Assembly: GCF_000429165.1 (NCBI RefSeq)
Contig: NZ_AUBI01000020.1
Span: forward strand, 1 to 52,771
Direction: 5' to 3'
DNA length: 52,771 bases
Source: Acetobacter nitrogenifigens DSM 23921 = NBRC 105050
GTDB lineage: Bacteria > Pseudomonadota > Alphaproteobacteria > Acetobacterales > Acetobacteraceae
The notes under the pieces were generated by a model that was not told where the DNA came from, did no database searches, and saw only the letters and a program-made list of their open reading frames with translations. Shown here one piece after another: positions 16,528-25,973 of this stretch (its first letter is position 1; every line of letters begins with the position of its first letter). A program made the position numbers and the translations under genes.

Positions 16528-18717
16528 ATGATTGCAAAGCATTTCATGGCGTCCGCGCCCCTTCCCTGCCGCCCTTCTCGCCGCAGGTTCCGCAACTCCG
16601 CCGCCCTGGGCGCGCTGCTGGCGGCAAGCGCGCTCTGCGCGCTGCCGGGCGCCCGCGCAGACGCCCCGCCGACCAACCCTTTTGTGACAGCAAGCACGCT
16701 GCCCTTTCAGGCGCCGCGCTTCGACCTGATCCATGACAGCGATTATCAGCCCGCGTTCGAGCAGGGCATGGCCGAACAGCGCGCCGAGGTAGACCGCATC
16801 GCCAACGACCCGGCGGCGCCGGACTTCGAAAACACCATCGCCGCACTCGAACGCTCCGGCAGGATGCTCGATCGCGTCAACAACGTCTTCAGCTGCGTAT
16901 ACGGCGCTGACACGAACCCGGCGCTGGACAAGGTGGAGGAGATCGAGGCCCCGAAGCTGAGCGCGCATCAGGATGCGATTTTCCTCAACCAGAAACTGTT
17001 CGCACGCGTGAAGGCGCTTTACGACCAGCGCGACGCCCTGAAACTCGATCCCGAGCAGCGGCAGGTTCTCGAACTCTACTACCAGCAGTTCACACATGCG
17101 GGCGTCCAGCTTTCCGCCGCCGACAGGACAACCCTCAGCGCACTCAACGCCCGGATCTCATCGCTTGAAACCACCTTTCAGCAGAAGCTGATGGAGGGCA
17201 CGAAAGCCGCGGCCCTGATCGTGGACGACAAGACGGTTCTGGCAGGCATCGGCGCCGAAGGCATGATCGGCGCATCGAAAACAGCCTCATCTCGCGGTCT
17301 GGATGGCAAGTGGGTCGTCGCGTTGCAGAACACGACGCAACAGCCCGCCCTGTCATCGCTGGAAAACCGCGCGACACGCGAGGCGCTGTTCCAGAAAAGC
17401 TGGACCCGCACCGAAAAGGGCGACGCCAACGACACCCGCGACACGGTCTCGCAACTCGCTCAACTGCGTGCACAGAAGGCGGCGCTGCTGGGCTACCCCG
17501 ACTACGCGTCCTACGAACTTTACGACCAGATGGCGAAAACGCCGCAGGCGGCGCAGGCGTTCATGAATCGCCTTGTCCCCGCGACCCGCGCCGAGCAGGA
17601 GCGTGAAGCCTCCGATCTGCAACACGAGATCACAGCTGACGGGAAATCGTTCAAGCTGAAGCCCTGGGACTGGAACCTCTACACCGACAAGCTCCGCCAG
17701 AAGCGCTTCGACCTCAACCAGAACGAAGTTCGCCCCTATTTCGAACTCAACACCGTGCTGCGCGACGGCGTGTTCTACGCCGCGAACCAGCTTTACGGCG
17801 TGACCTTCAAGGAACGAAAGGATCTTCCGGTCTGGAATCCTGACGTCATGGTCTTCGAAGTTTTCGATAAGGATGGATCGCCGCTCGGCCTCGCCTATTT
17901 CGATTACTTCAAGCGCGACAACAAGAACGGCGGCGCATGGATGTCGAATCTGGTCGGGCAGTCGAAACTGCTCGGCACGAAGCCGGTCATTTACAACATC
18001 GCCAATCTGCCCAAACCCGAAAAAGGCCAGCCCGCGCTGATCAGCTTCGAAGACGTGGTGACGATGTTCCACGAATTCGGCCACGGCCTGCACGGGCTTT
18101 TCGCCAACCAGACCTACCCCATGGTCTCCGGCACCGCCGTCGCGCGCGACTTCGTGGAATTCCCTTCACAGTTCAACGAACACTGGGCGCTCGACCCGAA
18201 AGTGCTCGCGCATTACGCCCGGAATATCGACACCGGCGCACCGATCCCCGCCAACCTGATCGACAAGATCCGGCGCGCGGCCCACTTCAATCAGGGCTAC
18301 GCGCTGGGCGAGATCATCGCCGCGTCAAAACTCGACATGGACTGGCACAGCCTGTCCGCCAGCGCGCCAAAACAGAACGTCGATACGTTCGAGGCCGCGT
18401 CGCTGAAGAAAAGCGGACTGGACGTCACCGACGTGCCGCCCCGCTATCGCTCCAGCTACTTCCTGCACATCTGGGCCAACGGTTACGCAGCCGGATATTA
18501 CGCCTATCTCTGGACCGAAATGCTGGACGACGACGTCTATGCATGGTTCCGCGACCACGGCGGCCTGACCCGCGAAAACGGACAGCGTTTCCGCGACATG
18601 ATCCTCTCGCAGGGGCATACGCAGGACTACGCCGCAATGTTCCGCGCCTTCTACGGCAAGGACCCGGATATCGGACCGATGCTGCAACATCGCGGACTGG
18701 CCCCCGGCGAGAATTGA
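16528..18717 (+). CDS. dcp: Exported M3-family metallopeptidase (peptidyl-dipeptidase Dcp-like)
   Basis: 729 residues. Zinc peptidase that releases dipeptides from peptide C termini. The catalytic HEFGHGLHGLF (HExxH) is in the C-terminal third, with the downstream glutamate in the helix after NQTYPMVSGTAVARDFVEFP. The long helical N-terminal half is typical of M3. An N-terminal signal is visible (SRRRFRNSAALGALLAAS then ALPGARADA); the arginine cluster could make it a Tat signal. E. coli Dcp is cytoplasmic, but exported Dcp proteins occur in other proteobacteria. A terminator hairpin follows. Confidence 0.9.
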   Translation: MIAKHFMASAPLPCRPSRRRFRNSAALGALLAASALCALPGARADAPPTNPFVTASTLPFQAPRFDLIHDSDYQPAFEQGMAEQRAEVDRIANDPAAPDFENTIAALERSGRMLDRVNNVFSCVYGADTNPALDKVEEIEAPKLSAHQDAIFLNQKLFARVKALYDQRDALKLDPEQRQVLELYYQQFTHAGVQLSAADRTTLSALNARISSLETTFQQKLMEGTKAAALIVDDKTVLAGIGAEGMIGASKTASSRGLDGKWVVALQNTTQQPALSSLENRATREALFQKSWTRTEKGDANDTRDTVSQLAQLRAQKAALLGYPDYASYELYDQMAKTPQAAQAFMNRLVPATRAEQEREASDLQHEITADGKSFKLKPWDWNLYTDKLRQKRFDLNQNEVRPYFELNTVLRDGVFYAANQLYGVTFKERKDLPVWNPDVMVFEVFDKDGSPLGLAYFDYFKRDNKNGGAWMSNLVGQSKLLGTKPVIYNIANLPKPEKGQPALISFEDVVTMFHEFGHGLHGLFANQTYPMVSGTAVARDFVEFPSQFNEHWALDPKVLAHYARNIDTGAPIPANLIDKIRRAAHFNQGYALGEIIAASKLDMDWHSLSASAPKQNVDTFEAASLKKSGLDVTDVPPRYRSSYFLHIWANGYAAGYYAYLWTEMLDDDVYAWFRDHGGLTRENGQRFRDMILSQGHTQDYAAMFRAFYGKDPDIGPMLQHRGLAPGEN

Positions 18718-18743
18718 AGCTTTTCTGAACATTCGTTTCGATA

Positions 18744-18768
18744 CGGGCGCCGTCCTGCACGGCGCCCG
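18744..18768 (+). terminator. Terminator after the M3 peptidase gene
   Basis: CGGGCGCCGT (18744-18753) and ACGGCGCCCG (18759-18768) form a perfect 10-bp stem with a 5-nt loop, followed by CTTTAAAA. A second, weaker hairpin (GCTTCATG/CATGAAGC, 18879-18898) lies further on, before the phosphodiesterase gene. Confidence 0.7.
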
Positions 18769-18955
18769 CTTTAAAATCGGCCAGAAAAAGCCAGCAGAAA
18801 CAATGGCGCACCCCGCGTCGCACGGCCGCCCACCCCCAGACCGCACGACGCGCCACCCCTGTTCGCCCGCGCGTGGATGCTTCATGAAAGCATGAAGCAG
18901 ACCACAGCCCCGAAGGCGCTACGCCAGCCGGGGCTCCTCACAAGCGAGCGAACCT

Positions 18956-20254
18956 ATGAAGCGCCCTCTTTCGAAGACCCTCGACACATCCCGCCTGAAA
19001 CGGCTGGGACTCAGCGGCGCAATCGTGCTGCTGCTCGCCGCCTGCGCGCATGACGCGACGCAGTCGGCGCAAGGCCCCCAGCCCACTCCGGTCATCCTCG
19101 TCTCCATCGACGGGTTCCGCCCCGATTACCTCAAGCGCGACGTCACGCCGAACCTGAACGCCCTCGCCGCGTCCGGCGTGCTGGCCGACGGAATGCGCCC
19201 GTCCTACCCCTCCATCACATTCCCCAATCACTACACCCTCGTGACCGGCCGCCGTCCCGACGAAACAGGCGTCGTCGGCAACACGATGGACGATCCCGCC
19301 ATCGCCAACGAACATTTCAGCCTGGGCAACCGCACCGCGCTGATCGATCGCCGCTGGTGGGACGAGGCCGAGCCGATCTGGGTCACCGCCGAAAAACAGG
19401 GCGTGCGCAGCTCCACCCTCTTCTGGCCCGGTTCGGAAGCCGACATCCACGGCGTGCGCCCGTCCGACTGGCTGCCGTTCAACTCGAAAATGTCGTCCAA
19501 CGACCGCGTCGATCACCTTCTCGGCTGGTTCGACCGCACGCCCGACAAGCGCCCCCGCTTCGCCACGCTGTATTTCGACATCGTCGATCACTCCGGCCAC
19601 GAAAACGGACCGAACGCGCCGGAAACCACGCAGGCCGCAGCCACGGTCGACACCGCCATCGGGCGGCTGGTCGAGGGCCTGAAATCGCGCGGGATCAAGG
19701 CCGACATCATCGTCGTGTCCGATCACGGCATGGCCGCGATCAGCGACAGGCGCGTCATCCATGTGGAAAGCCTGAGCCCCGCCAAGACCTTTCACATGGT
19801 CGTCGGCGGCGCTTACGCCGGGATCGACCCGACGCCGGGCAACGAGGCCGTGCTCGCCGCCAACCTGACCAAAAAACACGCCCATGTCGTCTGCTGGGCG
19901 AAGGCCGACATCCCCGAGCGACTGCATTACGGCCACAACGCCCGCGTGCCCGCCTTCGTCTGCATGCCCAACGACGGCTGGGTGATCGAAGCCGGGAAGT
20001 GGAAGCCGCATAACCCGAACGGCGGTGATCATGGCTACGACAATCAGGAACCGGACATGACGGCGACCTTCCTCGCCAGCGGCCCTGCGTTCCAGCCGGG
20101 AACGCATATCGCAACGTTCGACAACGTCGATGTCTATCCGCTGGTCATGACCCTTCTGGGCCTGAAACCGCTGCCGTCGGATGGAACCATCGCGCCGTTC
20201 ACGCCCGTGCTGAAGCAAGGCGCCTCGACGGGCACGCCCGCTGCGAGCCATTGA
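18956..20254 (+). CDS. Nucleotide pyrophosphatase/phosphodiesterase (alkaline phosphatase superfamily), lipoprotein
   Basis: 432 residues. The N terminus has a lipoprotein signal with lipobox LLAAC (Cys ~29). The mature part matches the NPP/ENPP family: ILVSIDGFRPDYL for the first metal-binding aspartate, SYPSITFPNHYTLVTG with the nucleophilic threonine, YFDIVDHSGHENGP and VVSDHGMAA for the remaining metal ligands, and NGGDHGYD near the end. Such enzymes cleave nucleotides or phosphodiesters in the periplasm. Its specific substrate is unknown. Confidence 0.88.
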   Translation: MKRPLSKTLDTSRLKRLGLSGAIVLLLAACAHDATQSAQGPQPTPVILVSIDGFRPDYLKRDVTPNLNALAASGVLADGMRPSYPSITFPNHYTLVTGRRPDETGVVGNTMDDPAIANEHFSLGNRTALIDRRWWDEAEPIWVTAEKQGVRSSTLFWPGSEADIHGVRPSDWLPFNSKMSSNDRVDHLLGWFDRTPDKRPRFATLYFDIVDHSGHENGPNAPETTQAAATVDTAIGRLVEGLKSRGIKADIIVVSDHGMAAISDRRVIHVESLSPAKTFHMVVGGAYAGIDPTPGNEAVLAANLTKKHAHVVCWAKADIPERLHYGHNARVPAFVCMPNDGWVIEAGKWKPHNPNGGDHGYDNQEPDMTATFLASGPAFQPGTHIATFDNVDVYPLVMTLLGLKPLPSDGTIAPFTPVLKQGASTGTPAASH

Positions 20255-20300
20255 CCTTTATGCCAGGGGCGCCTGATTCCGGCTCGTAAAGGGGGAAGGC

Positions 20301-20410
20301 AAGGGCGCTGCCCTTGACCCGCCAAAGGCCGGGGGCCTTTGGAAACCGGTTTGTTTAACAAAAATCGGGGTGAAGGGGACAAGTCCCCTTCCGGGTTCGG
20401 GCGGAGCCCG
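20301..20410. repeat. Four-hairpin intergenic element
   Basis: Four consecutive inverted repeats: AAGGGC/GCCCTT (20301-20315), CCAAAGGCC/GGCCTTTGG (20322-20342), AAGGGGAC/GTCCCCTT (20373-20390) and CGGGC/GCCCG (20398-20410). Sequences of this style, with CAAGGGCGCTGCCCTTG and CCGCCAAAGGCC blocks, recur between genes of acetic acid bacteria as I remember them; only one copy is in this window. It lies between two convergent genes and could stop both transcripts. Confidence 0.6.
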
Positions 20411-20451
20411 ACCTTCCATTCAGGATGGTCTCTATGCGGGACCGGCGCCTA

Positions 20452-21477
20452 TCAGTTCCTGAAGTCGATGACGATGCGGCCTTCCACGCGGCCGTGTTCC
20501 AGATCGTCGAAAATCTGGTTGATGTTCTCCAGCCTGTCCGCCTTCACGACAGACCGCACCTTGCCATCCGCGAAGAACGACAGCGCCTCGATCATGTCGA
20601 GCCGCGTCCCCACGATGGACCCGCGCACCGTCGTCCCGGCCATCACCATGTCGAAGATCGAAATCGGGAATTCCCCCGGCGGCAGACCCGTCAGCACGAT
20701 GGTCCCGCCACGGCGCGGATAACCCATCGCCTGCGCGAAGGCCGAACGGGACACAGCCGTCACCAGCACGCCATGCGCGCCGCCAACTTTCTTCTGAATC
20801 GCCGCCGCCGGATCTTCATCCTTCGCGTTGACGACGAACGCAGCGCCCAGTTCCTTCGCCTCCGCCAGCTTGGCGTCGTCGATATCGACCGCAATGACGT
20901 TCAGACCCATAGCCACGCCGTACTGAACCGCCATCTGCCCCAGACCGCCGACGCCCGACACCGCGACCCAGTCGCCCGGCTTCGTGTCGGTCATCTTCAG
21001 GCCCTTGTAGACCGTAAGCCCCGCGCACAGCACCGGCGCAACATGCAGCGGATCGACGCCCGCGGGGATATGCGCGACGTAGTTCGGATCGGCCACGACA
21101 TATTCGGCGAAACAGCCATTCACCGAATATCCCGTGTCCTCCTGCTTTTCACACAGCGTCTCCCACCCGCCGTAGCAGTGCTCGCAATGCCCGCAGGCCG
21201 AATGCAGCCACGGCACGCCGACGACGTCCCCCTCCTTCACCCATTTCACATTGCTTCCAACCCGCGCCACGCGGCCCACGCCTTCATGCCCCGGAATAAA
21301 CGGCAGGGTCGGCTTGGCGGGCCAGTCGCCGCTTACGGCGTGCAGGTCGGTGTGGCACACGCCACATACGTCGACCTTCACGAGAATCTGGTTCTCGTCG
21401 ATCGTCGGGATTGCGAGTTGCTCGATGGTCAGCGGCTTGCCGAATTCGCGGCAGACGGCGGCTTTCATGGTGGTCAT
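20452..21477 (-). CDS. adhP: Zinc-dependent alcohol dehydrogenase (AdhP type)
   Basis: 341 residues, the usual length. NAD-dependent oxidation of ethanol/primary alcohols or reduction of aldehydes. Catalytic zinc ligands in VCGVCHTDLH and GHEGVG; structural zinc cysteines in CGHCEHCYGGWETLC; Rossmann motif GVGGLGQ; NAD-binding aspartate in IAVDIDD. With pdc at 39-41 kb it could complete a pyruvate-acetaldehyde-ethanol route or take part in cytosolic ethanol turnover. The ATG at 21477 is followed three codons on by a second in-frame ATG, so the start is uncertain by 9 bases. Confidence 0.93.
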   Translation of the reverse strand: MTTMKAAVCREFGKPLTIEQLAIPTIDENQILVKVDVCGVCHTDLHAVSGDWPAKPTLPFIPGHEGVGRVARVGSNVKWVKEGDVVGVPWLHSACGHCEHCYGGWETLCEKQEDTGYSVNGCFAEYVVADPNYVAHIPAGVDPLHVAPVLCAGLTVYKGLKMTDTKPGDWVAVSGVGGLGQMAVQYGVAMGLNVIAVDIDDAKLAEAKELGAAFVVNAKDEDPAAAIQKKVGGAHGVLVTAVSRSAFAQAMGYPRRGGTIVLTGLPPGEFPISIFDMVMAGTTVRGSIVGTRLDMIEALSFFADGKVRSVVKADRLENINQIFDDLEHGRVEGRIVIDFRN

Positions 21478-21672
21478 TGTGGTGGTTTCTCCCCTTCGTC
21501 ATGGCCCTAGGTGTGGGGGGCAATGTCCGGGAGTGCATTTGCCCGAAAAACGAGAGGTTGGCCTTGATTTGACCCCGCACTAGATAACGTTTTTGGAGAG
21601 AGGGAGCGAATGCCCGCTATTGGACAAAATCGTAAAAAAGCGGCCATTCACATAATTAGGATACTTTGGCAG

Positions 21673-22191
21673 TCATGCATCCGGTAGAAGCGGTAAGGGG
21701 CGTACGGTTTTTAGGGCTCTTAATTTCTTATACCCCTCCATCGCTTGCTCAATCCTTCCATTAGCAGCCTTTTCTGGCTTACGGCGTCGGGTTTCAGCCC
21801 AAGGATCACTCCTGTGCTCAGCAACGAAAAGAAAAGCAGCCGTGGCAGCAAGCTCTAGTTCGATAGCGTTAATGCTTTTTGCCGTCTTGACAAACAAACT
21901 TCTCTCTGTAGTCGCCGGAGAATCTTGCCCGCAAATTTTGAAGATCGAGTATTTCCCGCCCCAACTGGCTTGCCTCTCCTCCTCGACAACATAACCAAGA
22001 GCCACCGCAATATCCATGCCCTGAGCCAGCCCCTCACTAAACGGACCATAGTGACGGTATTCAAACTCAAACTCTTCACCAAAACCAGCCAGTTGCGACA
22101 GGTAGGCTATTTTCTGCAAGCGAGTACGACCTACTAGCTCTCCTCCCGCATCGCCTATGATTTGTGCTGCGGCCACGTTCGGATCATGCAT
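21673..22191 (-). CDS. YwgA-like protein, partner of the upstream HD phosphohydrolase
   Basis: 172 residues. The N-terminal ~65 residues, with GRTRLQKIAYLSQLAGF and EYRHYGPFSEGLAQGM, resemble the winged-helix-like YwgA family; the C-terminal half is helical with no motif I know. I chose the ATG at 22191, preceded by GAAGGGGG and overlapping the HD gene by 8 bases (ATGCATGA), which implies tight coupling. In Bacillus, ywgA lies beside the HD gene ywfO, so the pairing appears conserved over long distance (from memory). It is AT-richer than neighbouring core genes. Function unknown. Confidence 0.72.
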   Translation of the reverse strand: MHDPNVAAAQIIGDAGGELVGRTRLQKIAYLSQLAGFGEEFEFEYRHYGPFSEGLAQGMDIAVALGYVVEEERQASWGGKYSIFKICGQDSPATTERSLFVKTAKSINAIELELAATAAFLFVAEHRSDPWAETRRRKPEKAANGRIEQAMEGYKKLRALKTVRPLPLLPDA

Positions 22192-23620
22192 TGCTTTGAA
22201 CCCCCTTCGCAATCTCTGTTCTCATCGTGTTCTCTACCAATTCTCTCGCATGAGTGTCACCCCGAAACACGTAAGCACGAGAGATTGAAAAAGTTTCTGC
22301 CGCGGCGATTACCGGAGATAAATCGGCCATATCTGTCAGTTGTGCTTCGCTGGATCGAAGTAAAATCCGATTTAAAGGCGTATCAGAATCTTGGTACCTT
22401 TTATAGGGTGCTCTGTCATACCGATCGAGAAAAATGGGTGTCGACGAGCCCTCCCCAGATTCAGGAAGCCGTTTCAAAGCAGTTTCGATTCTTGTACATA
22501 CAAGAGTAGCGCGTGCATGGTGCTGCACCCTATTATCGTTGGCGTTTGCGAGCAGTTCTCTCTCGACATGACGGCGAATATCAATGCACTCAGGCAACAA
22601 CCTATCCTTGAGACACAAGGCCAAATTCTGAATTTCTTTATCTCTAGCTTCAACAAGCATCGGCAACGCACCCCAGAAGACTGCATCATCCAATTCTAAA
22701 GCTCTTGTTAATTCATTAGCATTTTTTGCAAATTTAATAATCGGATGAGTAAGAGGCAACCCAGTCCGATCCTCCTGACTTGCTCCCAAACTTAACAAAC
22801 GCTGCATGAGGGCACCGAACACCTTTTCAGCCCCTCGAGTTGTCTTATGCAGATATACATTTGGGTACAGGTGGAATAGAGATAGCACATAACTTTCAGC
22901 AGTTTGAATAGCTTTAGGTCCCAGGACCAGTGTTTCTACAGAACCGGTAGTATCTTCGTCCGCTCCTGTAGAAACTGATGCAACCTGGAGATTGGCAAGC
23001 AGCCACGTAAGATCTATCCCACTACTCTGAACTCCAGTCATCATGCGATCTCTCTGCATGTAATCCAATCTATCAGCATCGAATTGGCTAGAAACAACTG
23101 AATCATATAGATTTCCAGGTTCTTTTCGACCTATTAAATCAGCAACATCATTTGCGAAACCGCTCCCCAATTCTTTGGTTAAAACGGATGCTATTTCGGT
23201 ATTCCGAATAATTTCTTCACTGACGGTCTCATGCTGCGCCATCCGTAAACCCAATGACTTTCCAACGGTTTCAAAGGCGTGACTAAACATCCCGTGGCCA
23301 ACATCGTGTACCAATGCAGCCGCTAGCGCGACTTGCGCTTGATGTTCCTTGAATTGTTGATTGCCAGAATTTTCACTGATGTGCTGCCTGACAACCCGCA
23401 TCAGAGCTCTTGCAGTGTGAAAAACCCCCAAGCTGTGTGCAAAGCGAGTGTGGGTCGCTCCTGGAAATACAAACTCAGAAAACCCCAGTTGTCGAACTCG
23501 ACGCAACCTTTGAAAGGGGGGAGATTGAATAACACTCCAAAGCGCTTGCTCAAATTGACTACGGTCAAATTCGATTAAATTGTGAACTGGGTCACGAACA
23601 CGTTGCAATTTGGATTTCAT
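22184..23620 (-). CDS. HD-domain phosphohydrolase (YwfO/dGTPase-like)
   Basis: 478 residues. An HD hydrolase with all metal ligands: histidine in HTRFAHSLGV (H57/H62), the HD pair at H105-D106 (ALVHDVGHGMFSHAFE) and the distal aspartate in SSQFDADRLDYMQRD (D181-D186). The start VRDPVHNLIEFD is typical of the YwfO/SAMHD1-like subgroup, some members of which hydrolyse dNTPs. The C-terminal ~200 residues are less conserved. The gene is clearly AT-richer than its flanks. Its ATG lies about 20 nt downstream of a near-consensus promoter. With the overlapping YwgA-like gene it forms a self-contained module that could be a dNTPase-type defence or nucleotide-control unit. Confidence 0.85.
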   Translation of the reverse strand: MKSKLQRVRDPVHNLIEFDRSQFEQALWSVIQSPPFQRLRRVRQLGFSEFVFPGATHTRFAHSLGVFHTARALMRVVRQHISENSGNQQFKEHQAQVALAAALVHDVGHGMFSHAFETVGKSLGLRMAQHETVSEEIIRNTEIASVLTKELGSGFANDVADLIGRKEPGNLYDSVVSSQFDADRLDYMQRDRMMTGVQSSGIDLTWLLANLQVASVSTGADEDTTGSVETLVLGPKAIQTAESYVLSLFHLYPNVYLHKTTRGAEKVFGALMQRLLSLGASQEDRTGLPLTHPIIKFAKNANELTRALELDDAVFWGALPMLVEARDKEIQNLALCLKDRLLPECIDIRRHVERELLANANDNRVQHHARATLVCTRIETALKRLPESGEGSSTPIFLDRYDRAPYKRYQDSDTPLNRILLRSSEAQLTDMADLSPVIAAAETFSISRAYVFRGDTHARELVENTMRTEIAKGVQSNA

Positions 23621-23649
23621 TACAATTTCCCAATTAAATTATTACAGTA

Positions 23650-23679
23650 ATTATACACCCAGATTTGTCAAAACATCAA
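23650..23679 (-). promoter_or_regulatory. Promoter of the HD/YwgA operon
   Basis: -10 TATAAT (23655-23650), 18-nt spacer, -35 TTGATG (23679-23674). It lies 30-59 bp upstream of the HD start codon. The perfect -10 box stands out in this high-GC genome. Confidence 0.55.
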
Positions 23680-23994
23680 CTTTTTACCTTTCATAACTCT
23701 AATTCGAAATCTTTACATATTACTAAATTAAGTAAAATAATTTGAACGAATACGGCCGATTTGAAGTGGCATTATACCTCTCTGCAGTTGCACTACCAAG
23801 CCTCGATGATTGATCGAGCCACAAAGATTTTCCGAAACCCTGCTTGTCACAAACGAAGCTATTAGAGCTTCGACAAACCCAGTTTCATGAATGCATTGCA
23901 AAAACAATCACTTCTCCTATCAGACCATGACCGCCATGGAGAAATCACTATTTTCAACCGGATGTTCGACAAGAGGGCCGGAAACATACACCCC
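23680..23994. other. AT-rich intergenic stretch upstream of the HD operon
   Basis: About 315 bp, strongly AT-rich at its left end, with two short hairpins (CTCGAT/ATCGAG, 23802-23818; CGAAGCT/AGCTTCG, 23854-23872). The second may terminate plsY transcription on the minus strand. The short open frames here have no family likeness. Confidence 0.4.
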
Positions 23995-24621
23995 CTACTT
24001 CCCGATCCTCGGCTCCGTCCCATTCAACAACCGCACAATATTCGCGTGATGCCGCACAAAGATCAGCACCGCGATCAACACCCCCGCCAGCGGCTTTGGC
24101 GACGCTGAAAACGAAAACCCCGCCAGCGCCATCAGGACCAGCGGCATCACGGCGAAGGCCAGCAGCGCGCCCGCCGAGGAAATGCGCGTCAGCTTCGCGC
24201 CCAGCAGCCAGACGGCGCAGCCCGCAAGCCCTGCGGGCCATGACAGCGCCATCACCGCGCCCAGCCCCGTTGCGACGCCTTTCCCGCCCTTGAAGCCCAG
24301 CCAGAGCGGGAAGCAGTGGCCCAGCACGGCAAACACCGCCGCCACGCACATCGCCTGCGCGCCCATGTCCGGCGGCGTCATGACCCATGCGATGGCGACC
24401 GCGACGGCGCCCTTGACGGCGTCCAGAGCCAGCGTCGCCGCCGCAAGATCCTTGCGCCCGGTGCGCAGCACGTTGGTGGCGCCGATATTGCCGGAGCCCA
24501 CCTTGCGGATATCGCCTTCGCCGGACAGCGCGGTCAGCACCAGCCCGAACGGCACGCTGCCGAGCAGGTAGGACAGAAACGCGATCGCGCCCATCAGCAG
24601 CGCGGGAGAGTTCTCGATCAT
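23995..24621 (-). CDS. plsY: Acyl-phosphate:glycerol-3-phosphate acyltransferase PlsY
   Basis: 208 residues, multi-pass membrane enzyme that acylates glycerol-3-phosphate, the first step of phospholipid synthesis. Family motifs: SYLLGSVPFG near the N terminus, GSGNIGATNVLR (phosphate-binding) and GFKGGKGVATGLG (active-site loop), then HHANIVRLLNGTEP at the end. The ATG at 24621 overlaps the upstream stop by 4 bases (ATGA); longer frames are shadows of the dihydroorotase gene. Last gene of the gltX-pyrB-pyrX-plsY operon. Confidence 0.94.
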   Translation of the reverse strand: MIENSPALLMGAIAFLSYLLGSVPFGLVLTALSGEGDIRKVGSGNIGATNVLRTGRKDLAAATLALDAVKGAVAVAIAWVMTPPDMGAQAMCVAAVFAVLGHCFPLWLGFKGGKGVATGLGAVMALSWPAGLAGCAVWLLGAKLTRISSAGALLAFAVMPLVLMALAGFSFSASPKPLAGVLIAVLIFVRHHANIVRLLNGTEPRIGK

Positions 24622-25973
24622 TGCGCCTCCCCCCCGAGCACCCGCAATCCGTCTTTCCATGTGCCGAGCACGCGGCCTTCCAGCGCGCGCCCGTCGAACG
24701 GCGTGTTCTGCGCGTGACCGGGCAGCGATCCCGCCACGACGCGCCAGGCGCGATCCGGGTCGAACAGGCAGAGATCGGCAGAATGTCCGGCGGTCAGCGC
24801 CCCGGCCGGACGCCATCCGCCCCGCGCGCGGGACGGTGTGACGGCCGTCGTTTCCCTGTCGAGCCCCAGCAGCGCGGCCGGACGGCTGGTCAGCAGCGCC
24901 ACCGCGTCGAGCAGCGACAGCGTGCCATCGTGATACCGGGTGAGCGTGACGCCCAGCAGCGTCGCAAGCCCCGTGCCGCCCGCCGCCGCCTGCGCGAACG
25001 GCAGGCGCTTGTCGTCGGCGTCGCGCGGGGTGTGGTCGGAGGCCACGGCGTCGATGGTGCCGTCCGCAAGGGCCGCGCAGATCGCAAGCCGGTCGGCCTC
25101 CGCGCGCAGCGGCGGGGAGAACTTGGCGTAGGTTCGGAAATCGCCAATAGCGTTCTCGTTAAGATCAAAATACTGCGGCGCCGTGTCGCATGTGACGGCA
25201 AGACCCCGCTGCTTCGCGCGGCGGATCAGTTCGACGCCTTCTCCGGTGGAGACGTGGCCGAAATGCAGCCGCCCGCCGGTCAGCTCCGCAAGGCGGATGT
25301 CGCGCGCGATCATGATCGCCTCTGCGGCGGTCGGGATGCCCGGCAGGCCGAGGCGTATCGCAAGTTCCCCGTCCGTGGCGCAGCCGGAGCCCGCCAGAGA
25401 CGGCTCCTCCGGGTGCTGCACGACCATGCCGCCGAAACCGCGTGCGTAGGTCAGGGCGAGTTTCATCAGCCGGGCGGAGGCGATGGCCTGTGCGCCGTCG
25501 GTGAACGCCACGGCGCCTGCTTCGCGCAGCAGCCCGATTTCGGCCAGTTCGCCGCCCTTGCAGCCCTTCGTGACCGCGCCATACGGCAGCAGGGTCAGCG
25601 ATCCGGGATCGTCTCCGCGCGAACGGAGCAGCCGCACCATGGCCGGGTCGTCGATGGGCGGCGTTCCCGTTGGCAGCACCGCGACGGTGGTGACGCCGCC
25701 TGCGAAGGCCGCGCGCGTGGCGGATTTCACGGTCTCCCGATACTCGTGGCCGGGCTCGCCGATTTCGACGCGGATATCCACGAGGCCGGGGCACAGGACC
25801 GCGCCCCCGCCCTGCACGATTTCAGCGCCCTCCGGCGCGCCTTCGGCGCCGGGCAGGTCGTGATCTGCGATCCTGCCGCCGCGAACCAGCAGGCGACCGG
25901 GACGGTCCAGCCCGCTTGCCGGGTCCAGCAGACGCACGTTCTCGAACAGGATGTCTGTGCTCTTCGCGCTCAT
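24618..25973 (-). CDS. pyrX: Dihydroorotase homologue lacking HxH metal ligands (PyrX-like)
   Basis: 451 residues with the amidohydrolase fold of multifunctional-complex-type dihydroorotases. At the site where active enzymes read DxHxHxREPG this protein has [10 protein letters not shown] (R68 and E70 in place of both histidines). Other positions remain recognisable: [17 protein letters not shown] and VASDHTPRD. In Pseudomonas a similar inactive homologue (PyrX, pyrC') is a structural partner needed by aspartate carbamoyltransferase. Here it overlaps pyrB by 4 bases, consistent with such a complex. A catalytically active dihydroorotase should then be encoded elsewhere. Confidence 0.87.
   Translation of the reverse strand: MSAKSTDILFENVRLLDPASGLDRPGRLLVRGGRIADHDLPGAEGAPEGAEIVQGGGAVLCPGLVDIRVEIGEPGHEYRETVKSATRAAFAGGVTTVAVLPTGTPPIDDPAMVRLLRSRGDDPGSLTLLPYGAVTKGCKGGELAEIGLLREAGAVAFTDGAQAIASARLMKLALTYARGFGGMVVQHPEEPSLAGSGCATDGELAIRLGLPGIPTAAEAIMIARDIRLAELTGGRLHFGHVSTGEGVELIRRAKQRGLAVTCDTAPQYFDLNENAIGDFRTYAKFSPPLRAEADRLAICAALADGTIDAVASDHTPRDADDKRLPFAQAAAGGTGLATLLGVTLTRYHDGTLSLLDAVALLTSRPAALLGLDRETTAVTPSRARGGWRPAGALTAGHSADLCLFDPDRAWRVVAGSLPGHAQNTPFDGRALEGRVLGTWKDGLRVLGGEAQ

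Noticed and set aside
23887..24108. 73-codon plus-strand frame near the plsY end
   Set aside because: Half of it is antisense to plsY; no start signal or motif.
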